NCBI RefSeq assembly: GCF_900215295.1
Contig: NZ_OCMF01000003.1
Coordinates: 62,001-126,000 of the forward strand
Origin: Salinimicrobium sediminis
Lineage (GTDB): Bacteria; Bacteroidota; Bacteroidia; Flavobacteriales; Flavobacteriaceae
Direction: 5' to 3'
DNA: 64,000 nt
Below the pieces are notes generated by a model. It did no database searches. It worked only from the letters and a program-made list of their open reading frames with translations, and was not told the origin of the DNA. The stretch's first letter is position 1; every line of letters starts with the position of its first letter. The position numbers and the translations under genes are program-made. Shown here piece after piece: positions 1 to 9,229 of this stretch.

Positions 1-948
1 CCCCACGTAAAGGACGAGGAGGGAAGATTTCAGGCGAGTGAAAGCCTGGCTTTTCAGGAAGGATTTTTAGAATTGCCGGTGATTGACATTTGGGCAGTGA
101 GATTTCGTGAAATTCTGAAAGAAAAGTTTCCGAATTATGTTTTCCAGGAGAGGGAATTTTCAGCAAATTCTGTTATTACCGTTACTGAAGCTTTCTGCTA
201 TCGAAAAAAGGGAATAGTAAGAGTTGTTCTTGGTCTACTTGTGGATCTGCTTCAGCTAAGGCCTAAACATGTGCTACACCGGCTCCAGGTCATGCTTAAG
301 TTCAGAAAAGATCCCTATGATGTTTACTCGCGTTTGATCAGACTTCTGAAAAAGCATAAAGTGGAGATGAAATTCATGTTCCAGGTGAGTGATTTTTCCA
401 CTTATGACCGTAACATTAATCATAATCGGCTGGAGCTGCAAAGTCTCATCAAATCTGTTGCCGATTATGCCGAAGTTGGTTTGCAGCCGGGATACTATGC
501 CAATATGAAATTTAAGGTGCTTAAAGAAGAAAAGCAGAGGCTGGAGGATATCATGAAAAGGCCAGTAGTGAGTGGGATAAATAATCATTATAACCTGTTA
601 TTGCCAGATTCCTATAATCACATGGTAGAATTGGAATTTAAGAACGATTATTCAATGGGTTATCCTGAAGCAATTGGATTTAGAGCAGGTACATGTACAC
701 CCTTTCTTTTTTACGATTTGAATTTTGAAATTACTACTCCATTACTGCTTCATCCATATGCTATAAGTATAGGAGCACTTCAAAAATATAAAGAAACAGA
801 AATTGAATATAAGGTTCGGGAAATAAAACGACAGATAAAACTGGTGAACGGCACTTTAACTGCGGTTTTTAGCAATATCGATTTTTCGGAATATGCCAAT
901 TCCAGGATCAATTACACAATTTTAAAGACAGTAAATGAAATTCAGTAA
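1..948 (+). CDS. Polysaccharide deacetylase-like protein, 3' part only
   Basis: The reading frame is open from base 1 to a TAA at 946-948, so the 5' end lies outside the window; the TTG at 73 is an internal codon. The 315 visible residues resemble the C-terminal part of flavobacterial polysaccharide deacetylase family proteins (NodB-like fold, usually behind a DUF7033-type N-terminal domain). Hallmarks are an ADYAEVGLQPGYY segment and a GYPEAIGFRAGTCTPFLFYDL-like segment near the C-terminus (FRAGT, FYDL). The usual metal-binding Asp pair of the family is not visible; the equivalent stretch reads VITVTEAFCYRKKG. The usual GLHPS histidine is replaced by Gln (GLQPG). It may therefore be a non-catalytic or altered relative acting on cell-envelope glycans. 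It overlaps the next gene by 14 bases, suggesting coupled translation. Confidence 0.7.
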   Translation, partial: PHVKDEEGRFQASESLAFQEGFLELPVIDIWAVRFREILKEKFPNYVFQEREFSANSVITVTEAFCYRKKGIVRVVLGLLVDLLQLRPKHVLHRLQVMLKFRKDPYDVYSRLIRLLKKHKVEMKFMFQVSDFSTYDRNINHNRLELQSLIKSVADYAEVGLQPGYYANMKFKVLKEEKQRLEDIMKRPVVSGINNHYNLLLPDSYNHMVELEFKNDYSMGYPEAIGFRAGTCTPFLFYDLNFEITTPLLLHPYAISIGALQKYKETEIEYKVREIKRQIKLVNGTLTAVFSNIDFSEYANSRINYTILKTVNEIQ

Positions 949-1624
949 CATACGTCACATATTCTTTGATCTGGATCATACGTTATGGGATTTTGATAAG
1001 AATTCAGGTCTTGCATTTAATTCGATTTTTCAGAAGCATAAGATCATGGTACCTCTGGAGGATTTTCTAAAGATTTACACCCCAATAAATGAAAATTACT
1101 GGAAGCTTTACCGGGAAGACAAAGTGACCAAAGAAGATCTAAGGTATGGCAGGCTTAAGGAATCTTTTGATGGGCTGAACATCAATGTGACCGATACGCA
1201 GATAGACCTGTTAAGCGTAGATTATATTGATCACCTGCCCAATCATAACCATCTTCTTGAGGGAGCACTGGAGATATTGGATTATTTAAGATCCTCCTAT
1301 AAACTACATATTATCACCAATGGTTTTAAAGAGGTACAACATAAAAAACTTGAGAGTTCAGGAATTCTGAAATATTTTACAACCATTACTACTTCTGAAG
1401 ATGTTGGAGTGAAAAAACCTCACCCTAGAATCTTTGAAACGGCACTTGCCAATGCTGAAGCCAATGTAGATGAAAGTCTGATGATTGGAGATAACCTGGA
1501 AGCAGATATTCTTGGTGCTCAAAAATTGGGGATGAGAGCTATTTTATATAATTATTACAAGAATGATTTTTCCAAAGAATTCCACCAGGTATTGGAAATG
1601 AGGGAATTGATAAAGTTCCTGTAA
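935..1624 (+). CDS. yjjG: YjjG-family noncanonical pyrimidine nucleotidase (HAD superfamily)
   Basis: A 229-residue haloacid-dehalogenase-type phosphatase. Motif I is DLDHTLWDFD at residues 12-21, with the two catalytic Asp (D12, D14). Motif II is the ITNGF segment, motif III the Lys in GVKKPHPRIF, and motif IV is MIGDNLEADILGA. The helical cap between motifs I and II fits the YjjG subgroup, which dephosphorylates pyrimidine nucleoside monophosphates including noncanonical ones and so cleans the nucleotide pool. The family and cytoplasmic location are well supported. The exact substrate is inferred from the subfamily. The start overlaps the preceding gene, so the two are probably co-transcribed. 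Confidence 0.88.
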   Translation: MKFSNIRHIFFDLDHTLWDFDKNSGLAFNSIFQKHKIMVPLEDFLKIYTPINENYWKLYREDKVTKEDLRYGRLKESFDGLNINVTDTQIDLLSVDYIDHLPNHNHLLEGALEILDYLRSSYKLHIITNGFKEVQHKKLESSGILKYFTTITTSEDVGVKKPHPRIFETALANAEANVDESLMIGDNLEADILGAQKLGMRAILYNYYKNDFSKEFHQVLEMRELIKFL

Positions 1625-1650
1625 TAACCCGCCATTAATTTCGTTTGATA

Positions 1651-2211
1651 ATGAATTGTATGAACATGCCTCCTACGAAATACCTGTTCAAAATAGCATT
1701 TTTACTCCTGCTTGTTTCTCTCACTTCCTGTGTTAAGGATGTAGATCTTAACCAGGCTGAGGAAATTGTAATTCCCCCTACTGCTGCTATAGATCTAATA
1801 TATTTTGATTTAACCTCAGATGAATTTATTTTGGGGCCCGGGGGCAATTTAAGAGCTGTAGACGAATCCCGTCTGGATTTTCTCGACGATGATTATATCC
1901 AGACAGGCTTAATGCGGGCTGATTTCAATTTTAGGTTTATAAATTCCTTTGAAAATGCCTTTAAAATTAATATTCTGTTCAGGTCTCCCACAAATGCAAT
2001 AAGATATCAGATTCCTATTGAAATTCCTGCAGGAAGTATGGAGGCCCCTGCAGTTATTGATTACACAGAAATAGTCGATAACTCACAAATAGATAAAATA
2101 AGAAAAAGTATAAAAGTGTCCATTGATATAGACATGCTGGAAGATCCTGTAGTGACCGAAGGTAGTCTTCAGCTAAAATCTAAAGGCACTTATTACTTCG
2201 AATTCAAATGA
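1651..2211 (+). CDS. Hypothetical lipoprotein, first gene of a three-gene envelope operon
   Basis: I do not recognise a named family. The N-terminus has a lipoprotein signal: a Lys-containing n-region, a Leu-rich core and the lipobox LTSC, then VKDVDLNQ, so it should be lipid-anchored in the envelope. The rest (about 160 residues) is acidic and predicted beta-rich with no enzymatic motif. ATG at 1651 is chosen; ATGs at 1660 and 1666 are equally possible and would give a more compact signal peptide. Its stop overlaps the ATG of the DUF5723 gene by four bases (ATGA), so translation is coupled and the two products probably act together. Confidence 0.7.
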   Translation: MNCMNMPPTKYLFKIAFLLLLVSLTSCVKDVDLNQAEEIVIPPTAAIDLIYFDLTSDEFILGPGGNLRAVDESRLDFLDDDYIQTGLMRADFNFRFINSFENAFKINILFRSPTNAIRYQIPIEIPAGSMEAPAVIDYTEIVDNSQIDKIRKSIKVSIDIDMLEDPVVTEGSLQLKSKGTYYFEFK

Positions 2212-3611
2212 TGAGAATACTCCTGTTCTTCTTCATATTGCTCCTCACTATCCCATCCTCTGCTCAAAACAAGCAGCTCCTATATAATTACGATTATTTA
2301 CCCCAAACTTTGATGATAAACCCCGGAGGGGAAACAAATTTTGATATGCATTTCGGGTTGCCATTGCTGTCTCAGATCCATATTTCTGCCGGATCTTCGG
2401 GAGCTTCTTTATATGATATTTTCAAAAAGGATGGAAGTTCTATTAATGACAGGATAAGAAGCACGATTCATAAAATGGACCGGAATGATTTTTTTACGGT
2501 GAATCAACAAATGGAGATCCTTTCCCTTGGCTGGCGCGATAAGAATCGAAGATATTTTACCGCAGGCATTTATCAGGAATTGGATGCATTTGCCTATTTC
2601 CCTAAAGATCCTGCTGTGCTGGCTTATGAAGGAAACAGGAATTACATTGGTGAGAATTTCGATTTTTCAGATGTTGCTTTTACGGCAGAGGCTCTCAACG
2701 TCTTCCATATTGGATTTACAAACTATTATTCCAAGGATTTCAACTACGGTTTTCGTGGAAAGATATATTCAGGAGTTTTTAATGCCTATAGCGTTGGTAA
2801 CAGGGGAATTTTCAGGACCGAAAATTCACCCGAAGGTCCAAACCTTTACCGTCACTATATGACAGGAGTTGATATACTCATTAATACAGCAGGGTGGGCA
2901 GATATGGAAGAATCTGACAATATCACCGGATTGGGAATGATGAATAAGATCGCCAGAAAGGCTTTTTTTGGAGGTAATCTCGGACTCGGCCTGGACGCCG
3001 GCTTTACCTGGTATCCCGAGGATCACATCCAGGTAACGGGAAGTATTCTGGATATTGGTTTTATTCATCAGTCCAAAAATGTGGAAAATTACCGCTATTA
3101 CGGAAATTACACTACAGATGGAATCGAACTGCTTTTTCCCGAAGGAAATTCTCCTTCCTACTGGGATGAATGGGAAGATGAACTGGACCGCAATCTTAAA
3201 GATGAAACGCTAACCAACTCTTACGTGACATGGAGACCGGTAAAGTTAAATGCCTCAGTGGATTTTGGATGGTTTGAGAATTCTGAACCCTGTAATTGTT
3301 ACCGGCCAATGGGAAGAAGGAGGTATTACAATCACATTGGGGCACAGTTTTTCGCTATGAAGCGTCCTCGAGGGCTTAATTATGCTACTACCCTGTACTA
3401 CGATCGTACCTTCAATGAAAAATTCCGGGGAAAGCTTACCTACACTGCAGATTCCTATTCCTTTTCGAACATAGGACTGTTGTTATCGGCAACGATTTAC
3501 AATTTTAATGTTTATATTGCTGCAGACAATCTGCTGGATTATACCAATCTGGCCAAAGCCCGTAATGCTTCGGTGCAGCTTGGATTTCAGCTATTATTTT
3601 CCCGGGAATGA
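2208..3611 (+). CDS. DUF5723 family outer-membrane-type protein
   Basis: A 467-residue protein with a Sec signal peptide (hydrophobic core at residues 3-17, cleavage after SSAQ). The mature start, LLYNYDYLPQTLMINPG, is characteristic of the DUF5723 family in Bacteroidota. The body has alternating aromatic and glycine-rich strands (FGWFENSEP, YYNHIGAQFF, ATTLYYDRTF) like an outer-membrane beta-barrel, and ends with an aromatic-containing strand. The family has no established function; some members look like transport or gliding-associated barrels. It lies between a lipoprotein and a secreted Glu-rich protein, with four-base overlaps on both sides, which points to one envelope complex. Confidence 0.8.
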   Translation: MMRILLFFFILLLTIPSSAQNKQLLYNYDYLPQTLMINPGGETNFDMHFGLPLLSQIHISAGSSGASLYDIFKKDGSSINDRIRSTIHKMDRNDFFTVNQQMEILSLGWRDKNRRYFTAGIYQELDAFAYFPKDPAVLAYEGNRNYIGENFDFSDVAFTAEALNVFHIGFTNYYSKDFNYGFRGKIYSGVFNAYSVGNRGIFRTENSPEGPNLYRHYMTGVDILINTAGWADMEESDNITGLGMMNKIARKAFFGGNLGLGLDAGFTWYPEDHIQVTGSILDIGFIHQSKNVENYRYYGNYTTDGIELLFPEGNSPSYWDEWEDELDRNLKDETLTNSYVTWRPVKLNASVDFGWFENSEPCNCYRPMGRRRYYNHIGAQFFAMKRPRGLNYATTLYYDRTFNEKFRGKLTYTADSYSFSNIGLLLSATIYNFNVYIAADNLLDYTNLAKARNASVQLGFQLLFSRE

Positions 3612-4459
3612 CAAAATTTATTTATTTTTTAAGCTGTTTTTTTATTGTTGCTTCTCTGGCAGCTCAGGAAATCCACTATGAATACATCAAGGTGCCGGAC
3701 AAATTTGAATTTCAGAAAGCCGAGAACCAATATCAGCTAAATGCCCTAACAGCATTTCTATTTGAAAAATATGGTTTTAAGACATTATATAAAAATGGAA
3801 TGCCGGCGGGTGTAAAACCTTGTGATGTATTAACTGCCAATGTGCATGATGATTCTAACCTGTTCAGAACAAAATTGTATGTAACTCTTACCGATTGTGA
3901 AAATCGTGTAGTATTTACAACAGAGACCGGTAGCAGCAGGGAAAAGGCTTTCAAACCTTCCCAACATGAAGCTTTGCGTAATGCCTTTGCTTCTTTTGAA
4001 AATGTTGAAATCACTTCCAAGGTTACTGAGAAGGTCGCTTCAGGCAATAATAATAATGAAAAAGAGCTTCCGGAAGAGATAGTTGTTGATCCAATTGTCA
4101 CTTCTGAAGAGATTGAAGAAGTCGCTGTTGAAGAAATCTCTTCTGAAGCAGAAGCAGAAATTACTCCTTCCGAAGCTGAGAGAAATCCTTCAGAAGCCGG
4201 AAAAATTCAAAAATTCACCAATGGTCCTGTTACCTATCTGCTCAGGAGCACTTCCGCAGGGTATGAGCTTTTCAGGGAAGGGGAGCAGCAGAAGTTTGCA
4301 AGTCTCATGAAGTCCGGTGGAGGGGATAATTTTTTATACTCTTCAAAAAATGTTTCTGGAAATGCCTTTTTTGACGGGCAGGGAAATCTTGTGGTGGAAT
4401 ATTTGGATCCCAATTCCCAACAGTTGATTTCAGTTATTTACAAAGTGCAGGCTCAATAG
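3608..4459 (+). CDS. Secreted hypothetical protein with Glu-rich linker
   Basis: A 283-residue protein with an N-terminal signal peptide ending near SLAAQE. An N-terminal domain of about 100 residues (starting EIHYEYIKVPDKF) is followed by a low-complexity Glu/Ser-rich linker at about residues 150-200 with repeated EEI and SEAE units. A short C-terminal domain (TYLLRSTSAGYELFREG and onward) follows. No catalytic motif was seen. It overlaps the DUF5723 gene by ATGA and is the last gene of the operon. Its stop overlaps the convergent rarA stop by seven bases. The periplasmic or surface location is inferred from the signal and linker. Confidence 0.72.
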   Translation: MTKFIYFLSCFFIVASLAAQEIHYEYIKVPDKFEFQKAENQYQLNALTAFLFEKYGFKTLYKNGMPAGVKPCDVLTANVHDDSNLFRTKLYVTLTDCENRVVFTTETGSSREKAFKPSQHEALRNAFASFENVEITSKVTEKVASGNNNNEKELPEEIVVDPIVTSEEIEEVAVEEISSEAEAEITPSEAERNPSEAGKIQKFTNGPVTYLLRSTSAGYELFREGEQQKFASLMKSGGGDNFLYSSKNVSGNAFFDGQGNLVVEYLDPNSQQLISVIYKVQAQ

Positions 4460-5730
4460 CCGTATTTGCCTTTCCATCGTTTCTGAAGAAAATCCCGCTG
4501 TGCCTGCTCCCGCTGGTTACTGCCGGGATGGAAAAATGTAGTGTTTGAAATTTCCTTCGGAAGGAATTCGGCTGCGGCAAAATTTCCTTCATAGCTGTGG
4601 GCGTATTTGTAATCTTCTCCATAGCCTAGATCCTTCATCAATTTAGTGGGTGCATTCCTTATTGCGAGTGGCACAGGAAGATCGCCAGTCTTTTTTACCA
4701 TCGCCTGCGCCTCATTAATAGCCATGTAAGAAGCATTGGATTTCGGGGATGTGGCAAGGTAAATACAGCATTGACTTAAAATTATTCGCGACTCCGGAAA
4801 TCCTATGGTCGAAACCGCCTGGAAAGTATTGTTGGCAAGGATCAAAGCAGTGGGATTGGCATTTCCAATATCTTCAGCAGCTAGAATAATCAGTCTTCGG
4901 GCGATGAACTTTACATCCTCTCCACCCTCGATCATTCTCGCAAGCCAGTAAACTGCTGCATTGGGATCACTACCGCGGATCGATTTAATGAATGCTGAAA
5001 TAATATCATAATGCTGTTCTCCTGTCTTGTCATACAGCACGGTGTTTTGCTGCACTTTGTGCAACACCATTTTGTTAGTTACCACGACTTTTTCATCCTC
5101 TTCAGACGTGATGATGAGTTCAAAGATATTGAGCAGTTTTCTGGCATCGCCGCCGCTAAGTCTTAGGAGAGCTTCGGTTTCTTCAAGAATTACTTCCTTT
5201 TTGGAAAGGATTTCGTCTTCTTTCAAAGCCCTTTCCAGCAGCGCGAGCAAGTCTTCTTTGGTAAAAGGATTGAGCACATACACCTGACTTCTGGAGAGCA
5301 GTGCCGGAATAACTTCAAAACTTGGATTTTCTGTGGTAGCGCCAATAAGGGTGATCCACCCTTTTTCTACAGCTCCTAAAAGGGAATCCTGCTGCGATTT
5401 GCTAAAGCGATGGATCTCGTCAATAAAAAGGATGGGATTTTTGGTGGTGAAAAGTCCGTCGCTTTTTTTGGCTTTTTCAATGACCTCCCGCACATCTTTT
5501 ACTCCGCTGCTAATAGCGCTAAGGGTAAAAAACGGCCTTCCGGACTCGGTGGCAATGATGTTGGCCAGGGTAGTTTTCCCCACTCCGGGTGGCCCCCAAA
5601 AGATCATGCTGGGAATGATGTCTCTTTTGATCTGTTTTCGCAGTGCAGCTTCAGGTCCTATGAGGTGCTGCTGACTCAGGTAATCATCAAGCGTCCGGGG
5701 ACGTAATCTTTCGGCCAATGGTTTATTCAT
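4453..5730 (-). CDS. rarA: Replication-associated recombination protein A (RarA/MgsA AAA+ ATPase)
   Basis: A 425-residue clamp-loader-like AAA+ ATPase that acts at stalled replication forks. Walker A is GPPGVGKTT at residues 46-54, Walker B is LFIDEIHRF near residues 97-105, and a sensor GATTENPSF follows. The C-terminal part has the family segments [15 protein letters not shown] and [10 protein letters not shown], used for tetramerisation and SSB/DNA interaction. Length matches the family (about 420-450). It starts at an ATG (5728-5730) and converges with the upstream operon, the two stops overlapping by seven bases with no room for a separate terminator. Confidence 0.95.
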   Translation of the reverse strand: MNKPLAERLRPRTLDDYLSQQHLIGPEAALRKQIKRDIIPSMIFWGPPGVGKTTLANIIATESGRPFFTLSAISSGVKDVREVIEKAKKSDGLFTTKNPILFIDEIHRFSKSQQDSLLGAVEKGWITLIGATTENPSFEVIPALLSRSQVYVLNPFTKEDLLALLERALKEDEILSKKEVILEETEALLRLSGGDARKLLNIFELIITSEEDEKVVVTNKMVLHKVQQNTVLYDKTGEQHYDIISAFIKSIRGSDPNAAVYWLARMIEGGEDVKFIARRLIILAAEDIGNANPTALILANNTFQAVSTIGFPESRIILSQCCIYLATSPKSNASYMAINEAQAMVKKTGDLPVPLAIRNAPTKLMKDLGYGEDYKYAHSYEGNFAAAEFLPKEISNTTFFHPGSNQREQAQRDFLQKRWKGKYGY

Positions 5731-5907
5731 GAAGTAAAAATAGTAAATTGGGTTTGGGTGCAGAAAACTTTCGGCTTTTTATAGAAGCAGGATGACGAAC
5801 TGGCATGAAGTGGAGAAGCAGGGAAGTAAGAGGTGCTTAAAAAGGCATTTTTGGAGGGGTGTGTCAGGAGAAAATTACAGTGGTTGAATTTTTGTTAGAC
5901 AGATTGT

Positions 5908-6663
5908 ATGAAACGTCAAAGGCTAAAAACTGAAGAACCATTCCAGTTTACAACCGGAGTTTTGGGATATCCACTTCTCTTTGTATTGCTCATCTGGATC
6001 GTGTTTTGGATGGAAATACGCTTTGGCTGGGACTTTACCAGTTTTGGAGTTTATCCCCGAAGGATAGAAGGACTAAGAGGTGTTCTTTTTTCTCCCTTCA
6101 TACACAGCGATATCAAACACCTGTTTCATAACACTATTCCGCTGTTCGTGCTTTCGTTATCCCTGTTTTACTTTTACAGAAAATTAAGCTGGAAAATCCT
6201 CTTTTTAGGTCTCCTGCTTTCAGGGTTTTTGACCTGGACCATTGGCAGGCCGGCCTATCATATTGGAGCTTCCGGAATAATATATTTATTGGCTGGTTTC
6301 CTCTTTTTTAAAGGGATCTTTTCAAAATATTTCAGGCTTGTTGCCCTTTCACTGATTGTTGTATTCCTGTACGGCGGACTACTTTGGTATATTACCCCTA
6401 TAGATCCCAAGATCTCCTGGGAAGGTCATTTAGCGGGATTGGTTTCGGGGCTTGTCTTTGCCCTGATCTACAAGAAAAATATTGCCCGGGCACCTAAATA
6501 TGAATGGGAAAAAGAAACTTATAAAGAAGAGGAAGATCCTTTTATGAGGCATTTTGATGAAAACGGAAATTTTATTGAAAACCCCTATGGAGAGGAAGAG
6601 CCTCAATACATTTACCATTTCAGGAAATCAGAAAAAGATGCAGATAGTTCAAAAGGGGCTTAG
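5908..6663 (+). CDS. Rhomboid-family intramembrane serine protease
   Basis: A 251-residue polytopic protein that should cleave transmembrane substrates inside the inner membrane. The catalytic serine sits in GASG at residues 120-123 (Ser122). The partner His is in the WEGHLAG segment (His174). The oxyanion-region motif HLFHN (His71-Asn75) is present, so the catalytic set is complete. About six membrane segments span residues 20-190. The C-terminal 60 residues form an acidic cytosolic tail. Physiological substrates are unknown. It is a single-gene unit between convergent rarA and rlmB. Confidence 0.9.
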   Translation: MKRQRLKTEEPFQFTTGVLGYPLLFVLLIWIVFWMEIRFGWDFTSFGVYPRRIEGLRGVLFSPFIHSDIKHLFHNTIPLFVLSLSLFYFYRKLSWKILFLGLLLSGFLTWTIGRPAYHIGASGIIYLLAGFLFFKGIFSKYFRLVALSLIVVFLYGGLLWYITPIDPKISWEGHLAGLVSGLVFALIYKKNIARAPKYEWEKETYKEEEDPFMRHFDENGNFIENPYGEEEPQYIYHFRKSEKDADSSKGA

Positions 6664-6678
6664 CCTCTTTCTGTTAAA

Positions 6679-7413
6679 TTAAAGCCTTTGTCTTACCACC
6701 TCATAAAGGAAAGCTCCACAGGCTACAGACACATTTAAGGAGCCTATACTGCCCAGCATGGGAAGTTTTGCCTTTTCATCTGCAAGCTTCAGCACTGAAT
6801 CTGATATTCCTTTACCTTCATTACCCATAATTAATGCAACGGGTTGTGCGAGATCTGCATTATAAAGTAAGGTATCGGTTTTTTCTGTCGCCGCTACAAC
6901 TTTTATTCCGGAAGCCTGCATGTAATATATCGCATCTTTAATATGATCCACTTTTATAAGAGGAATATTAAAAATAGCTCCTGCCGATGTTTTTACAGTA
7001 TCGGCGGTAACGGGCGCACCTCCTTTTTTGGGAATGATGATTCCATCTACTCCACAACATTCGGCAGTTCGTATGATGGCTCCGAAATTACGTACATCAT
7101 CAATTTGGTCCAGCAAAAGAAATAAGGGAGCAGTACCTTTAGATAATGCATTCTCAACAACTTCTTCCAGATCAGAAAAAGCGATAGGAGAAATTTTGGC
7201 TACTACGCCCTGGTGGTTTCCCTTCACCAGTTTATTGAGTTTTTCTACCGGAACGTAGGAGATATTATAATCACCGGATTTGGTTTTTTGCTGTAGCTCC
7301 TGAAATAATTGTCCGCTAAGTCCTTTTTGGACATAGATCTTGTCAATGGTTTCGCCGTTATGGATTGCTTCAAGTACAGCGCGTATTCCAAAGATGGTTG
7401 TGGTTTCCTGCAT
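6679..7413 (-). CDS. rlmB: 23S rRNA (guanosine-2'-O-)-methyltransferase RlmB (TrmH/SpoU family)
   Basis: A 244-residue SPOUT-class methyltransferase predicted to 2'-O-methylate G2251 (E. coli numbering) in the peptidyl-transferase P loop using S-adenosylmethionine. An N-terminal substrate-binding domain (residues 1-75, IFGIRAVLEAI) precedes the SPOUT domain. That domain carries DDVRNFGAIIRTAECCG, the knot motif IMGNEGKGIS, and SLNVSVACGAFLYE near the C-terminus. Length fits RlmB. A perfect TACCTTTG box ends only four bases before the ATG, so the mRNA may be leaderless or nearly so. Confidence 0.9.
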   Translation of the reverse strand: MQETTTIFGIRAVLEAIHNGETIDKIYVQKGLSGQLFQELQQKTKSGDYNISYVPVEKLNKLVKGNHQGVVAKISPIAFSDLEEVVENALSKGTAPLFLLLDQIDDVRNFGAIIRTAECCGVDGIIIPKKGGAPVTADTVKTSAGAIFNIPLIKVDHIKDAIYYMQASGIKVVAATEKTDTLLYNADLAQPVALIMGNEGKGISDSVLKLADEKAKLPMLGSIGSLNVSVACGAFLYEVVRQRL

Positions 7414-7417
7414 CGTG

Positions 7418-7425
7418 CAAAGGTA
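7418..7425 (-). promoter_or_regulatory. Flavobacterial -7 box for rlmB
   Basis: The minus strand reads TACCTTTG here, an exact match to the Bacteroidota -7 consensus TAnnTTTG. No good -33 TTTG is visible 19-21 bases upstream. The box ends four bases before the rlmB ATG, implying a very short or absent 5' leader. Confidence 0.5.
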
Positions 7426-7455
7426 AATTTTATTTCAGGCTTTTTCGAGGGAAGT

Positions 7456-9222
7456 CTAAAGTTTCTGTTCCTGTGAGAGTACAGAAAACTCCTTTTTTAT
7501 AGAAACCGGATCTCCTTCTTCTGTAAAGCCTTCCAGTTGAATCTCATATTTTCCGGAAACATCTGAAGTGAAAAACTCTACAGTTTCCTTTTCGGAATTG
7601 AAATTCAGTGAAGGTTCCCAGTGAAGTTGGGTCCTAAAATCGGGAATCCTTTCTTTTGCCAGAGAGAGATTTTCCTCATAAGATTGCCTGAAATAATACC
7701 TTTTTGGCAGCGGCATTTCAAGTTCAATGCTTTTTATTTTTTCGGAATTTAAATTTTCCCAGAAATCTCCTTCAATGGTTTTAACATCAATAATTCCTGC
7801 GAAGATCTGAGATCCCAAGAAGAAATTATTCCTCAATATCGCGATACTTTGAACTGCTTTTGCAGGATAGTCTATAAATAACTCATGATCCTGGACCATA
7901 AGACCGTCTACAATTAGTAGTGCGGGCAGATAATATTTTGTTGCACCTTCTGGCTGCCTCACAACGATTTCCGGTTTGCCTGTTCTTCCCGAAGAAAGAT
8001 AAGAGTACTTGATAATCTCGACGAAGGTTTCTTTTATAGTGTTGAACCTTGTGTAGGCGTCAAGGTCATAAAGTTCCGGTTGAACAGTATAAAACGGCTC
8101 TGTTTGAACCAGCGCTTTCAAAGTGTCTGGTTTTACACTGTAGTAGGCATTTTCAATTTGATTGTAAACGCTGCGATCCACGATCCATTCTTTAAGATTG
8201 GGATTAATGAAAAAATCCTCAAAATTGAGATCGGAAATTTCCATATGCGGAGTTGGATCTAAAACAATTTTAAAATCTTCGGAATCCTTTCCAATTACCT
8301 GCAGTAAAGCTTCTGAAGTAGCATAGGGTTCATCTAGATTTATGTAGAATTTTCCATTGCGATCTGTGGTGGCGACTTTATAGATGTAGCTTTCCCCCGG
8401 AATAGAAAAGGCTACTTTTCTACCTGCGAGTTTGGCGGTTTCAGAAGTGTTGCTAATAATTTTTCCTGAAAGAAGGTTGCCACGTAATTCAGGTAGATAA
8501 ATAGAATCTAAATGTTTTGCCTGAGAGAACAGATTATTGCTGAAGTTATTAGAAGAAAATTTTTCAGGAATATTAATGCTGTCTTTGATCCTTACAGAGA
8601 GGGAATATTTTCCGGCGTCACCCTTAATTTCGATTGCTACTTTTTCCCTCTTTCCAAAAATGGAATTATTTAATGTCATTTTTAAATCACCTTCTTTGGA
8701 TCCTGAGGTTTTATTTGCAACAGGAATTTTTTCCGCAGGAATTTCAGATTTTAAAGAATCCTGAGGTGTTTGGGCAGTTAGAGCCGATTGATCTCCCCGG
8801 TAGGGATTAATGATCACTACATCTCCCGCAAAAAAAGCACCATTGTTTCTCATCCAGTTAGTGTAAGCTAAAAGCTTGTATTTTCCTGAAGGAACATCTG
8901 TGGGAATAAAGAAATCTCCCTGTCCAAGCCCGTTTTCCAGAAGAATTTTCTGCTGAAAGATAGTAGTGTCTTTTTCTGCCACCAGGTCCAGATAAGCCAC
9001 TTTACTCAACCCGCTCAATTCGCCGGTCTCGGAATTGAGGGTGTAAAGGCGGTAGTACAAATATTCCCCGGCGAAGAGGAGGGAAGAATTGTAATGAACA
9101 AAGATCTTTTCTTCCGGGATCTCCTCCAGAAGTTTTTCTCCTTCCGAAGGAGCTACTGCCTGAGCAAAAACAGAACTCTGTTGGAATAAAATGACAAATA
9201 ATAAAGCGACTAATTTTTTCAT
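7456..9222 (-). CDS. Large secreted protein with macroglobulin-like N-terminal and beta-sandwich domains
   Basis: 588 residues from the ATG at 9222. This start gives a clean Sec signal (MKKLVALLFVILFQQ, cleavage after VFAQ); an earlier start would run into the upstream gene. The N-terminal part (EEKIFVHYNSSLLFAGEYLYYR and SGKYKLLAYTNWMRN) resembles MG-type domains that often precede TonB plug-like or carboxypeptidase-regulatory domains in Bacteroidota. A region around residues 250-330 looks like a CarboxypepD-regulatory fold (LLSGKIIS, GRKVAFSIPG, DRNGKFYINL). No enzyme motif was found. It is the last gene of a four-gene operon with a TonB receptor and a DUF4249 lipoprotein, eight bases behind the latter. 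A role in surface binding or uptake is inferred only from context. Confidence 0.72.
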   Translation of the reverse strand: MKKLVALLFVILFQQSSVFAQAVAPSEGEKLLEEIPEEKIFVHYNSSLLFAGEYLYYRLYTLNSETGELSGLSKVAYLDLVAEKDTTIFQQKILLENGLGQGDFFIPTDVPSGKYKLLAYTNWMRNNGAFFAGDVVIINPYRGDQSALTAQTPQDSLKSEIPAEKIPVANKTSGSKEGDLKMTLNNSIFGKREKVAIEIKGDAGKYSLSVRIKDSINIPEKFSSNNFSNNLFSQAKHLDSIYLPELRGNLLSGKIISNTSETAKLAGRKVAFSIPGESYIYKVATTDRNGKFYINLDEPYATSEALLQVIGKDSEDFKIVLDPTPHMEISDLNFEDFFINPNLKEWIVDRSVYNQIENAYYSVKPDTLKALVQTEPFYTVQPELYDLDAYTRFNTIKETFVEIIKYSYLSSGRTGKPEIVVRQPEGATKYYLPALLIVDGLMVQDHELFIDYPAKAVQSIAILRNNFFLGSQIFAGIIDVKTIEGDFWENLNSEKIKSIELEMPLPKRYYFRQSYEENLSLAKERIPDFRTQLHWEPSLNFNSEKETVEFFTSDVSGKYEIQLEGFTEEGDPVSIKKEFSVLSQEQKL

Positions 9223-9229
9223 AAATTTT

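Noticed and set aside
4080-4200. Tandem repeat in the Glu-rich linker
   Set aside because: Low-complexity codons only; no constant period.
4083-4310. Leu/Lys-rich ORF in the Glu-rich linker region
   Set aside because: Frame-shifted reading of GAAGAA-type codons of the real secreted protein.
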